A stretch of 64,000 nucleotides of DNA from Patagioenas fasciata. Lineage: Eukaryota; Chordata; Aves; Columbiformes; Columbidae. The first letter of the stretch is position 1. Every line of letters starts with the position of its first letter. The position numbers were made by a program, and so were the translations under genes. Below, piece after piece: positions 42,211 through 64,000 of the stretch. The notes under the pieces are model-generated. The model did no database searches. It was not told where the DNA came from and saw only the letters and a list, made by a program, of their open reading frames with translations. Where the stretch lies: contig NC_092520.1 in assembly GCF_037038585.1 (NCBI RefSeq), forward strand, positions 151,713,104 to 151,777,103, given 5' to 3'.

Positions 42211-45200
42211 ATAGGCATCATCTTCAGATACTCCAGGGACCAGGACTGCATATCATTTTTTCAAGCAAGTTTAATACTCCATGTATTAGATCACAACACA
42301 AGTGGAGTATGTATTACAAGATGGTAGAAAGTAGCTCACAGGTCTTCTGAAGCGTAATCTTTGAGTGTACCTCTCTTGTTATCGGCCTGAATCTTTGCGA
42401 TTTGTGAAAAGCAGTCTTTGTCATCAATACAAATCCTGACAAATTTTAGAGAAATTTAGATGCTCTCAGGGGTTGTATTTTTGGACAAAATGTCAAAACA
42501 TGTACTATCTTTTAGTTGTTAATTCAAGACAACCCATTTAACATCAGAAGACTTTCAAGAGATGATAATATGCTGCTTGAGATTCCTAGCTCAGCAATTT
42601 CAATGTAACAGACTGAAAGCTCTTTAGAGGACACTGATGAATTATGTTCAGGAGCCACTTTCTTAATGAGGTTTGCTATTTATGAGCTGTTAAAAACTAA
42701 CAAACTGGTAGGAGATTTGTATGTTTGGTTTATCGTATCTCTAAGAGTATATAAATACTGCCTTTATCAGCAGTTAAGACTGTGAATCTCCCCCAGCATA
42801 TCCAGATGAGACAGAGAGTAATTATTTTGTTTGGCAACTGTCTTATTTAACAAGTAGAAAAGTTGGGCAGCTTCATAGAAGCCAACAGTTGATTTTCACT
42901 CTCCTGTTCTGCTCCCTAGATACCGTCTGCTTGTGTTTTGGTTCAAAGGATGTCACTGGATGTCATTTTCTCTGGTAAAACAAAACCTGTGCTACTGCAG
43001 CCCATGCATCTGCAGGAGTATTGAATGAGGTATCTGTTAAACAAGACTTCACGTGACTCAAAACTCCTGTAATTGCTTCAGGGTCTCCTAGCCCAGTAGC
43101 AGAACAATGTGGATCAGCACTGCCTGCGGAGAGGAAGGACAATTGTGTAATTAAGGTTCAGGGCTAGGATACATGCTTCATGGATATCCTTTTCCAACTG
43201 ACTTTCTTTGTAGTTGAGGTTTTTTAAGTCTACAAAGGAAATGATGACATATCATTGAGCTACTTTAGACTTTGGCAAGACATTTGAATAACAGGTGCCC
43301 TAGGAATAGCAAAGAAATTCTGTCAAACTGGACTTCCTACAGCAACTCTTCTATAGAAGGAGGTCTCAAAAACCCTATCAGGGATTGACACCAAACAATT
43401 ACAGTGCTGTGGTATGGACAGGAAGGTGTATGTTACAGATAATATATTTTTTTCTCCCACACAGAACATGCTAAATTGAAAAGGTCAGCTAGAGGATCCC
43501 ATCACAGCCACAGTGAGAAAATGAGCCACGTGGAAGGTGCTCTGTTTCCAGGCATTCAGATTGTGGTCAGGCTATGAATGCACAGCAGTAGGAGCAATAC
43601 CCACTTCAGGCTGGGGCATACAACCTATCTTGAAGTATTCTCTGCCTCACAGGAACACTCCAATTTAATCATGGCTATCGGACTTGAAGTTATTTACAGG
43701 ATGTTTATAGACTGTGGCAGGCAGGAAGTCAGACTAGATGATCAGAGTAAAAAATTCAAAACAAATCAGAAGCCAGAGATTGTGCATTTGTTTTGGAGAC
43801 AATAGATCTTTCTCAGCTGCAGAGACTTTAGTGAAGGTAAAAGGAGAAAAATTTGGGTGATGTTAGTTATTGGGAAATAAAGTACCTTCTATTTTGCAGC
43901 AGAACTGCAGCCACATGACTTAAAGACAACTTGCCTTTCTAGGAGGTCTCTGCTGCCTCCCAGCAGTCGCAGCAGCCTGTGAGGGCAGTGACACTGCTGC
44001 TCCAAGCTGCTCAAGAAGCTCTTCCTAGCTTCACCATTTTACCTACCCCCACATGTGTGCCACAAGGGCACTACTCTGATTGCATGTGCTGTCTGCGGAG
44101 AGGAAACTACAAAGCCTGATCTCCCTTGTATTCAGTTTTGAGGATTCAAAAAAAAAAAATATTCCAGCTTCTTCTGTGTTTTTTGCAAGTTCAGACCTTG
44201 CTTTATATAGAACCTACTTATTAAGAAAATAAAAATTGCTATGACAGGCTAGAGGCTTGGGCTTGTCTTACTGCTATTGTAAAGAAGAGCAAGTGTTTTG
44301 TTGGTCAGATCACTGCAGCAGAAGAGAGGAAGGGACAAACTACAACTGTCTTCTAAGGAGTTTTGTTCTGCCAATGCATGGACCTGCAGCAGGATTGCCA
44401 CACACTGACAAGTGCTGGAAACTTCCTACCATCTTCAGATACATTTGAACCCTGTGTTAGGCAAGTGTATACTGACTGCCATTTAACCCACTCCCTTTTC
44501 TGTGATTGTAAATAATTCACAACTGCTTGCTGCTACCCTGGTAGCCTCAAGCAACATATAGTGACAGTCTGTCTCCGCATACTTTTCAGTGGCCCATGGA
44601 GCATTTTTTATTCTAGTTACTAATACCCAGGCTGGATCAACATTTAACAGGAGAAACAGATCTGTAAGAGGCCACAGGTGTAGCACTTCATAGGCCTGAA
44701 AACACCAAGGCCATCTCTAAAGCCAGGACAGAACATGTCCTCCTACAAACAAAAGGCTTCAGGAAAAGAACATGAGTATTCTCCCACTGTCAGATGCCAC
44801 ATAAACAGGCTCAGGTCAGCACAACCAGCTCTAGGGAGTGGAGTAAGTTTCCTAAAGCAGCTTCTGTTCCTGTGTTCCTTCTTCAACAGTGTAATAACCA
44901 GCTTTCTGTTGAAACTTCAGCAAGAGGTTTATATTAACCCCCTATGTAATAATGCTCTTAGACCAAACCCACAGATACATCTTTCCTAGTCAGCAGTGAG
45001 ATTATCTGTGCCACTGGACTGAATCCAGTAAATGGAAAACACCTTAGCTTAGCATTTTGCATTTGTATCACAACAGCTTGTCCCATGACTTGAGCTTTTA
45101 TTGTACAGGTCATCCATTCTGGTATAGTCAAGCCTTTATTAAAAGCTCCAAAGAGGCTGGGTGAAAAAAAATAAAGTTGTCTATGTTTTAGAGGAAAAAC

Positions 45201-47720
45201 AGGATAACACAGTTAATAAACAATAGGAAAAATTCAGCACTCTTTGCTGATCATTGCTGCTCAGGTTTTCCATCCACGATAATTCCAAGCTCACTCATAT
45301 TGAGCTCAATATCACTTGAAAGTAAACAAAACGAGAAACAAGAATAAGATAGAGGCCCATTTAATGAACTTTTTGCATTAAATCCTGCACCAAAAGTTCT
45401 GTTCTTTGCCTTCCTCTATAGGTTAAAGATGTATAGAAGACTAACAAGGATAATCAATGGCCAACAAATAAATAACACAGACAGCAATTAGGCAGACTAA
45501 GACTTCCCTTGACCTGACACCAGCGCAGGGAGCTATGCCAGAAGTTACCAAATCTGGAGTGGCTTGGAAAGCCTGACTGGAAATAGAGCAGCTGCTGTCT
45601 ACTCCACTGTGAAAACCAGCAGCACCAAATAAATCTAGTGGCAGACAAACCCAAAACAAATAAGAGACAGCAAATTCTTCACAAAGTGTGTGGGTATGAA
45701 AAAAATCATTCCCTTGGAATGTAGCAGATTCCTAAGGTAACTCAACAAGAGTTGACTGATGGCTGTTAAACATGAAGTATCTTAAAGTGCTGTCAGAATA
45801 TTTAAAGAACACACCACTGCAACGTTCAGCTTATCTCAACTCGCTTTGGCCACAGTTGGATACAGGATCCTGCAGTAGGTAGATATTTAGTCTGATTCAG
45901 TTCAGCTGTTCTTAAGAGTTGCTATCAACTGGCTTGTAATCAGGCTTATTTCAGTTCAGAAAAGTTAGATTGCATATTCAAGCTCAAGTGTGTGTGTTGT
46001 TTTTTTAAAAAAAGGATTTGGAAAAAAATATGTAGTTTTGCAGAATTTGTAGTACTGATCCTGTACCATGCACTTTACCAAATTAAAATGCAAGAGCAAC
46101 ATGGCCTATAAAAGAGTTTTAAGAGCTGCCTCTCAGCTTGAATGAGCAAGGTCCTGCCAGAATAAGGCAGGGCTCTGTACTTTAATTGACCAAGGACAAG
46201 GCAGAGGGAGGGATGGCAAATAGTTACTGACAGAGTTTATAGGTGACAAACTGGGGAGTATTAAGTGATTAAAAAAGATACAATCATTTGTCCTGAGTCA
46301 ACTGTTCTGTGCCTCAGTTAAGCAAAAGATTCCAGATCTCTAGTCATATCTTCAACATAGCAAATGCAGACCAAAAATCCAAATACAGGATTTTCTTTTC
46401 CTGTTTTGAATAATGTAGTTTCCTGTGCTGTGGATTTCACAACTCTGCAGAAATGTTACATTATGCACTTGTGTCAGTCTTGTGAGCTCAGCATGCAGAG
46501 AGATGCTGCCTCCCCCTTCCCAAAGACTAAGAAAGCCCAAGTTACAGAGCATCATATGAAAAGTGACTCCATCCAGGCAGGCTTGTGTATCTATGTTCCA
46601 ATATCATAACTCAAACCATTTTGTCCCTAAGGAACATCAACTGCAACCTGAAACATACTGTGGCTGCAAGACTATTTGTGGTGTCCCACCTCCAACCAGC
46701 AAAATGCCAATTCCAGCTGTTTCTTGTAATTCTCCTCTGCTACACCCCCCCAAACAAAAACAACCTCCCAAAAAGACAAAACCAAAAAACTCAAAAGGTC
46801 TCTTGCCTTCTCCAATGAGATAACAGGCAATTTTCTCTACCTGTTTTCCCTGATAAATCAGTTCATTGGCATTCTTTGCTACTATGGAAATGGATCCCTT
46901 CCATCAGAGCCATTTTCTTTTAACATGGAAACAAGGCCTGCTAATCTGGTATCATTTGAAGCAGTGAGTGCAGCTAGAAGTGAACCAAATTTTGAGTGCA
47001 AGTACTGATTTTTCTGGTCCCAAGAACATGTTTTTTTTCTGTCTCCTGCTCTTAATCTTCCCTGTAGGCTGGACTCCTCTTCCTAGGGTGTGCTACAGTA
47101 TCACACAAGGTTAACTGCTGCAGCAAAGTCCTGAGAAAGTCTAGAGAGGCCAACAAGGTGGAGCTGAACTGCAAGTTCTTATACCAAAACACAAAACAAA
47201 ACAACAACACAACCATTTTTCATTGGAAGAGCTACAAGATTATGATTGTCCTTAAGAATTTCTTTGATCAGAAATCCAGAGATCCGTCAAATCATAATAC
47301 AAAAACAAACGCTGTGAACAGTTACAGCAGGAAGAGCTCAGTTAGCAGGAATGCTAGGGTCCGGATATCTAATTCTTTGATCTTTCCACTTTACCTTTTA
47401 GGAGATAAAAGGAAACCTCTGTCCTTGTAGGCAGAGAGTGTGGCATAAGTATGGGGGCAAACCAGCCATTTATTTTACTGTAACAGTCCCCAGATGAATC
47501 TAGATTAAACAAAGACTTGGCTGCAGTATAGAAGATTGACTCTTCCTCTATCTCAGCCTTATTTATTTGGCCTTGAAGAAACAATCCAGAAATCATAATG
47601 GGTGACAGAGTTTTCTATTATCCCCTTCCCACTCCTTATCCTTTCTGACAACAGCCTGCATTCTGTTAAAGCATATGCATCTTTGTTCCTTCAGCTCAGG
47701 TGAGTCTTTTTCCTCTATTC
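42211..47720. other. Gene-free spacer between the convergent AKR1B copies
   Basis: About 5.5 kb of AT-rich sequence between the end of the pseudogene and the MITE. I found no exon series, RNA gene or repeat that I can name. Open frames up to about 90 codons are isolated and without resemblance. Confidence 0.4.
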
Positions 47721-47904
47721 CAGGAGCAAACTCGTTTTCACCAGGGGCCACATCAGGCTTGCGGTTGCCTTCAAAGGGCCAAATGTAATTTTAGGACTGT
47801 GTAACTACTCCTACATTTATACAGTCCTAAAAATTACATTTGGCCCATGGGAAGCCACCACGAGGCTGATGCAGCCCCTGGTAAAAATGAGTTTGAGACC
47901 CCTG
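47721..47904. mobile_element. Palindromic hAT-type MITE with 8-bp target duplication
   Basis: A 184-base non-autonomous DNA transposon. Left arm 47721-47800 and right arm 47821-47904 are inverted copies of each other around a 20-base centre. The right terminus reads CAGGGGTCTCAAACTC on the reverse strand; the left reads CAGGAGCAAACTC with a 2-base difference. The innermost 25 or so bases of the arms are almost perfectly paired (GGGCCAAATGTAATTTT). The element is bounded on both sides by CTCTATTC (47713-47720 and 47905-47912), a perfect 8-base duplication diagnostic of the hAT superfamily. It encodes no transposase. Arm divergence of roughly a fifth suggests age. Confidence 0.9.
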
Positions 47905-50353
47905 CTCTATTCCCACTCTGATAATTCACCCAAGTATCCAAGCCTTCTGCCAGTTAAGTGCTGCACTGTGTCCCAGAAAAAACCCTTTCCAAATTCTTTC
48001 CCGCTAAGTCATCCAGCAAAATACAGAGAGCGCCTGTTACAATACCACTCCACCCGAAGCACTAGCTAGTCTTCCTTCTGCTGCGGAGCAGTCTGTCTGA
48101 AAGTCTTCTCCAGTAAAATTCCTACTCCGAGAATGGAAAATTTCAGGCACAAACTTTCATAAAGTTACAGTGAAAAGAAAACAGAGGAAGCTAACAGAAC
48201 CTGATGTGTTATTTTGGAAACCCTGAGCCTTAATGTAACTTCTTGCCAGAACACACTCATCACAAAAATGTTATTTCCAAGCAAGTCAACATTGACCCAA
48301 ACAGTTTTCTGTCACAGCTCAGACTAATCTAAGAACATTAGCTGTTCTGCTTTTTTTAAGATGCCTTCAGGCTTTAATTTATCACATTATAGACATACAA
48401 AAAACACTTGCAGAGTTGAAGCTTTTTTGTATTTGCTTTTAAGCTCAGAATTTAAAGTGATTATAATCACATTAAAAGAATCAGCATCATAGAAGAATAT
48501 TGCTTGGAGTCAGACATTGATTCCCTCTTCCCTCCTCCATGTGTTGGAAGTTACTCAATCTTGTCCATCCAGGCTGTTGTAAGTTATTCTGCGCAAAAAT
48601 GTATTGCACGTAATGTCTGGCCTCAGCACTAGTGGAAAGATTTAAAAGAAGCATTTGAAGATTACGATCTGTTTTCTCAATATAATGGTTAGTATTTATC
48701 AGAAGGAAAAATTTTGAATTAATATGACTTCTTAGTACCTTTATATCAATACCAGGAAACAAACCACCTACTTCGCAAACAGTGAATTTTAAGCTAGCTG
48801 AATTCCCTTTAAGGTGTGTTCTGCAGTTACGGAGTCAGAATCCTACCTTGCATTTACCACTTAGGGGTGGTTACGCATTAACAGTTCTGGTGTCTCCCTT
48901 GCATCTGTTTAGAAAGAATCTGCTTCCTGGCAGGTCTACACAGGTCTCTACAGTCTCCTTCAGAGATCAGTTCACACTTTAGATCAACTCAGACCTTGGA
49001 AAAAAATTTACAAGAAAAATCACCCTGACACCAGCCACTGTTTTTCCCAAGTGCCCAAAGGCAACTTCTGAACAGTCTTAAGCAGCTCCCAGAAGGCACT
49101 AACTTTAAAACCATTACCTACAAGTATTGTGAAAACCAGAAAAACCCCAAGGGACAAACACCTCCTGTCAAAATTTGGGTTTAAGCCTACTTTTCTGTCC
49201 TCCTAGAACAGAGCAGTAAGTTTCTGATCTGTGAGCTCATGACACAGAAGGTTCTTGGAAACCGATAAAAAAATGGGGAACACAAGGATCAGAACTTTAT
49301 TTGCAAACTGTTGCTTGCACAAGCACAGCAGTCTTCCCTGCATCACATGCTGCCTGCTTAGAAAGGGCAAGATTTTTACTGTGTACTTATCACACAGTTC
49401 CATAGGATTCTGAGCAGGCTTAATATCTTCAATTGAATAAATTTTCTACTGGCCAAAATATACTATCATTTCAGTAAAACAAAGACCAATCTAAACATTA
49501 GTGTATTAGCTGTCAGACATATCAAAACAGCGCTATTTAAAGAGAGGCTCAAATAGACTCAATGGCCCCAGGTTCACCACACTTACATGTTCTACACGTG
49601 CACTAACATGAGAACAGCAGAGAGCTGGCAGGAATAACATAAGTTAACATCAACACCAGATGATTTATTGGAGGACAGTAATTTTCCCTGCTTTTGTGTA
49701 ACCTCTGGAGACAGCTGATATAATACAGCTAGTCCACCATTACAGCATTGCTGAAATAAGCACCTCATTAAACACAGTAATGAAATGATATTTTATTATA
49801 AGCAAAACCAGCTTTTGTATCACCAAGAAACCAGGACCTATAGACTTTTCAAAGAGCTACCCATGTAGAAACTGCTGTACTTAGGAATCAACTTGTACTT
49901 GCAATTACAGGAAAAAGCATGGAGTGCTACAAAAAGAAACAAAATCAAACCCAAAAATAATCAGAAAAAAAATGCAGATCTCACATTAATTATGTAAAAT
50001 CTGCAACTTCCTGGTCCTCCAGACACAATAATCACTAGCTCCAATTCACAGTACTCCAAAATAAAAGCCACTGCTAGTTCAAACTTTCTCAACATTTTCT
50101 GCTTACCAGTTCTAGACACGCAGTTTGTCAAAGACAATCTACTAGTCCACACAGAGTGCTCTTCAGAACCATTTTAGTATTTCCTTCTTCCAAAAAAGAA
50201 AACAATGCAAAGTCATCGAGTACATATACTGTATATCTTTGGGGAGAAACAGAAAAAAAAAGGAGGCTCTGATGCAGTGAGGAAGCTATGTAGACAACTC
50301 ATAGGCAACAGCAGAAACATCCAAGAAGTCTGGAGAAAAGCAGGAAACTTTCT
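47905..50353. other. Spacer and presumed AKR1B 3' untranslated region
   Basis: The rightmost part lies just 3' of the minus-strand AKR1B stop codon. A minus-strand AATAAA (TTTATT at 49792-49797) about 560 bases past the stop is a plausible polyadenylation signal, with another at 49664-49669. Nothing else is recognised. Confidence 0.35.
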
Positions 50354-60305
<9,952 letters not shown>

Positions 60306-60599
60306 GACCCCACACACCGCCCGAGAGCACCGCAGCAACAACAGCTGCCGTCCCAGCGCCTTTAGTAGCGGCCGGGCCCGCCCCGCCCCGCCGCGCTGCG
60401 CCGCCGAGGAGGGGATGGCGGGGCGGTGCTGGCGCTGTACCCCTGAGCGCAGCTGTGCGGATGGGGCTCGGAGCCTGTACAGCCTATGGCGGGGGTGTAA
60501 GGGCTGAAGGAGTCTGCGTCTGTGAGCCCTGGCGCCGGGGTGAGCGTCAAGCAGCGACTCGGGACGTGTCAGACGGGCCTTAACCCGGAGCTGCTCTGA

Positions 60600-61080
60600 C
60601 TTCACATGGAAGGTGTTCGGTCGTGCATTCTCACCCGGCTGATGGCTCTCTGAAATGGAGAAATAAACTTAACAGCAGAGTCAGTTATACTGTTAAGCTG
60701 CATTCTTTATTTTATCAGCACTGGGAAACACTGGGGGTCATCCTCCATAAGTGCTCCAAAGACTGGATGCTCTTGCATTGCTTATATTTGTATAATTGTT
60801 ACATATGCATTACAATTTTTGAAAATTTTTACGTGCAGTACATCTATACTAAGAAATAATTGGTGATGTTAGTTATAATTGTTTAGTTTCTTAATTTATT
60901 AGTTAAATACAAACTGAGCACTCTGCTTCTAAACAATGTATCGCTTAATTTTCTGTCTCCCTCTCGTTATGCAGAAGGATCTAAAACTTGAAAACTATCC
61001 CCTCGTTTTGCAGATGGTCAGAAAACATTTATCTCATGTTAATTGGTTAATGATGGGTACATCTTCTATAACTTAATCAC
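60600..61080 (-). mobile_element. Possible LTR-like remnant upstream of AKR1B
   Basis: Read on the minus strand, the region has an AATAAA signal (TTTATT at 60706-60711) followed by a short hairpin (CTTAACAG 60668-60675 with CTGTTAAG 60690-60697), a layout seen in LTR R-U5 regions. The likely 3' end is near 60610 (CGAACA). The 5' end and a target duplication were not found, so the call is tentative; it may be unrelated AT-rich sequence. Confidence 0.3.
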
Positions 61081-64000
61081 AGTATATATTAATTTGTCAG
61101 CTTCTCTTCACCTCCCACAGCACCTGCATCCCTTGATGTCACATCTCAGGTGTCCCTGGGATGGGGATGACAGAGGGCACATGAAACAGAAGTGTTTCCC
61201 TGTGCCCTAAGAGCTGTTCGTGGATTGTGAGTCTCAGGCCAAGGTAGGGCTGAGCCCTTTGGCTGGAACAACATGTCCCCATGATGGTGGCCAGGGCTGG
61301 TCCCCCTTGTCAAAGCCTTTTGACCTTGTGTGCTGATACAGTAAGATGACTAGAGAAACCTCCACGTGGCTGGCTTGTGAGAGTGGGAGCACCCTCTTCC
61401 CTGCTCCAGATGGAACAAACGCAGCTTCCACTTCAAGGGGAGGTGAGCTGTGGCTTGGGAGTAATTTAGGATAACGTGAGTTTAAAAAAAGAACTTTATT
61501 TTTGATGGTGGGAAAGGGTTTTTTTAAGGTATTTTGGAAGCTGCAGAAGAGAAATGGTGACTTTTTAATGAGTGACATAACGACTAAATTCTCCCTTGGT
61601 CTTTAGGGAGGTGCTGAGGGCATTTCAGAATAAAATGTGCAATTATAACCATACGTGGTAGGTGACCAGTAATCTCACATCAGAAACTGTCTGAAATTTT
61701 TGCAAACAAGCATACGCTGTTCTGCTAAAGAGGTCGCAGTGCAATGGAAAAAACCAAACTCACCCGGGAGGCTTTGCTGCTTACTCACACGTGAAGTTTC
61801 TCCAGGTGTGAGCATTTGCTCTTGGTGCCTCTCCCACAGCACAGGCCTGTGGTCTCTGCAGCTTTCTATTTTTTGCTCCATTTAACTAAGGGCAGGCGAG
61901 GTAATTGATTTTCCTCTTTAATGTTCCTCCTGTTTTGTGTCAGTGCCATCAGCTGTCCCCGGCAGGATGCGAATGTGTTTTCACTTGGATCACAAAACAG
62001 TTATATAACTTGGTGCTTATCTCTTACCGTTTGAGTTTGGTTTTCTCTGGCAGTTTCTTTTCGGAGAGTTGCCTCCATCTTATCAGAAGAGGTTTCAGGC
62101 AGAAGTTTTGTATTTTGTTTTTTGCTGTTGGCTCTCCTGAATGGGAGACTTTCTCCTTACAGCTGTAGGGCAAGTCAGTTTTCCTCTATTTACCTCTTGC
62201 AAGGGCCTGGTGGGGGCCATCACATGGTGGCAGGGCCTTGGAGGAAGATTAAGTACTGTACATGTCACCGGGTGATGGTCATCCTAGTAAATCTTGTGAG
62301 CTGGGTCCTTGGTAATAACATGGCTGGTTGGTGTTGTTTGGTTTTTTATTTTTTTCCTGTGTGTGGGTTTTTCTGTTGTTGTTGTTTTTGTTGTTGCTGT
62401 TGTGTGTTTTTGTTTTTGTTTTTTTTTTACAGTGAGTGCTGGCAATGAGAAATTGTATGGGGGAGGAATTTTGTATATATATTTTTTTTTTTAAATTTTT
62501 GTCCGTGTGTGAGGCCTTGCACTGAAACAGGATGTGTAGTACACTGAGTTTTTCGATTTGTTTTGCTGGCTTTGCATTTAGCATTTGCAATTCCACCATA
62601 AACTGTAACTGGAGACTAGCAGCGTTTAGCTTCTGAGAAGAACAGGGTCCAATATAATGGAAGTGGTTATGTCCTTGTGGAGACAGTCTTTACCAGCAGA
62701 GACCCTGTGGCCTGCTGGAAAAGCACAAAGTAAGGAGGTGACAGAGTCTCAAAGTGTGATCATCTTGACTCCTAAGGGGGAGAGCCACAGGGCTTTGCAG
62801 CTTTAGGGGTACTGGCAGATACACGCCTAGTTAAAGCCAGTGTTCTGAGGTGAGGGCATATGGATTTCAAGCTCGAACCCCAGGGAAGGGCAGTGTGAAC
62901 TTCTGCCTTGCTTGGAGCCTTTTTAAAAGCTCTCCTTTTAAGGGGGATTTGTCTTGCTCCATGGGGTTCTCCAGTTCAACCTCTGGTTGGCAGTAGGCAG
63001 ATCTGAGGGTCTTGGCTGAACCTGACTGTAGGAGACCTTGGCCTCTTTCTCCCTCTGGGCTCAAATTAAGCCAGGACCATATTTTGGTGGATCTCCCGTC
63101 TTCTCACAGTTCATGAAGCTTTTTTGTCTTCACCCTGGTATTTGTCCATTAATCCCAGCTGCTTAAAAAGCAGGCCCTGGGCACAACTGAGCACTGAGGA
63201 AGCATTCCTGCTGCACAGAGCAGTTACCATGTGGGAATAGCAGGCTTAACCCAGCACAGGAGACCTGTGCAGGAGCAAACCATGAACTGCCCTGGAGCAG
63301 TGAGAATGGGTTTCAGAGGGCTCCAAAGTTGGTGCTGCCGCCTAGGGTGACTGAGCTCCAGCTATGTGAAAAGCCCACCTGGCCTTTGCGATCCCCCTGC
63401 CAGGAGAGAAGGAGGATGGCAGCTCATCCTGACAGGGCTGCCTGCTCGGGGGTCAGCAGCCTGTGTCACCCCTGCTGGGCAGTGGCAGCCCTGAGGACAG
63501 CAGCCACGGGGGCAGCATCTCACCCACCTACCTGGGAGCACTAGGACACAGTAAACAGGGCTGAGCAGTGAAGAGAAGTGCCAGGCACTCAGCACCATCC
63601 TCTGAGCTGCCCTCACCTTAGGGGAGGGACTGATATGCACTGGGTGGAAATGGGGGAAGTGGAGAAAAGGACAGGGAGGGGATTGATGTTTGACTTAGAC
63701 AGAGGCGGGGGAAGGGGGAGAAAGGCTTTTACTAACATTTGTTTTTCTGTGTTCTTTCCCCCCACCTTAGTACTTGAATTGATGATATGAAATTTGTGTG
63801 AATTGGTGATAAATCAGCTGAGATTGCCCTGTGAGGAGAATGTTTTGCCCTGGGATGGTAGCTGTTGCAGCAAGTGTGGGACACACGGCACTGTCATGGC
63901 CCAGAACTGGAGTAATGAGAGAGACTCTGAAAGGAGCCATGGTTTTGGTCCTGAGAATACACAGTGGTGGAAGCAGTGCAGCCCACATGTGTCCAGGAGT
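61081..64000. other. Gene-free region to window end
   Basis: No gene, RNA gene or named repeat is supported over these 2.9 kb. A T-rich, GTT-type low-complexity run lies at 62337-62432, and a T run near 62480. Frames of 60-110 codons here look like chance. Confidence 0.4.

Noticed and set aside
62337-62432. Valine- and phenylalanine-rich frames over a T/GTT-rich run
   Set aside because: Low-complexity sequence gives such frames without meaning.

Overview
The window looks like avian nuclear DNA. It carries many chicken-repeat-1 (CR1) LINE fragments, a TUBA8-USP18 gene pair in tandem (the order known from vertebrate 22q11-type synteny), intron-bearing genes with GT-AG splice sites, a solo retroviral LTR and an old hAT MITE. 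Nothing prokaryotic is present. Species cannot be fixed from the sequence alone.

Layout. 0.3-7.3 kb (+): TUBA8, an alpha-tubulin of five exons whose first exon ends at the initiator ATG; the reading frame is complete, but a stop codon removes the usual last two residues. 7.3-13.2 kb: gene-free, with a nested pair of CR1 elements and another CR1. 13.3-26.6 kb (+): USP18, the interferon-induced ubiquitin-like protease and signalling brake. It has a CpG-rich promoter with an ISRE, ten coding exons, intact catalytic Cys and His boxes, and a possible extra 17-codon cassette exon. 26.6-33.6 kb: no recognised gene, with two orphan exon-like segments. 33.7-42.2 kb (+): a decayed, intron-containing copy of an aldo-keto reductase AKR1B gene, with remnants of nine of ten exons and a solo LTR and a CR1 tail inside it. 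42.2-50.3 kb: gene-free, with a palindromic hAT MITE bounded by a perfect 8-bp target duplication. 50.35-60.3 kb (-): an intact ten-exon AKR1B aldose reductase gene starting in a CpG island. 60.6-64 kb: an LTR-like stretch, then nothing recognised.

The two AKR1B copies face each other tail to tail, so the locus is an inverted duplication in which one copy died. TUBA8 and USP18 are independent neighbours: one cytoskeletal, one an innate immune regulator. The most notable points are the two-residue C-terminal loss in TUBA8, an apparently active USP18 protease in a bird-type genome (birds are reported to lack ISG15), the unannotated in-frame USP18 exon, and the exon-by-exon record of AKR1B decay.

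All gene models were built by eye from splice sites and recalled family sequences. No alignment, expression or database search was run.
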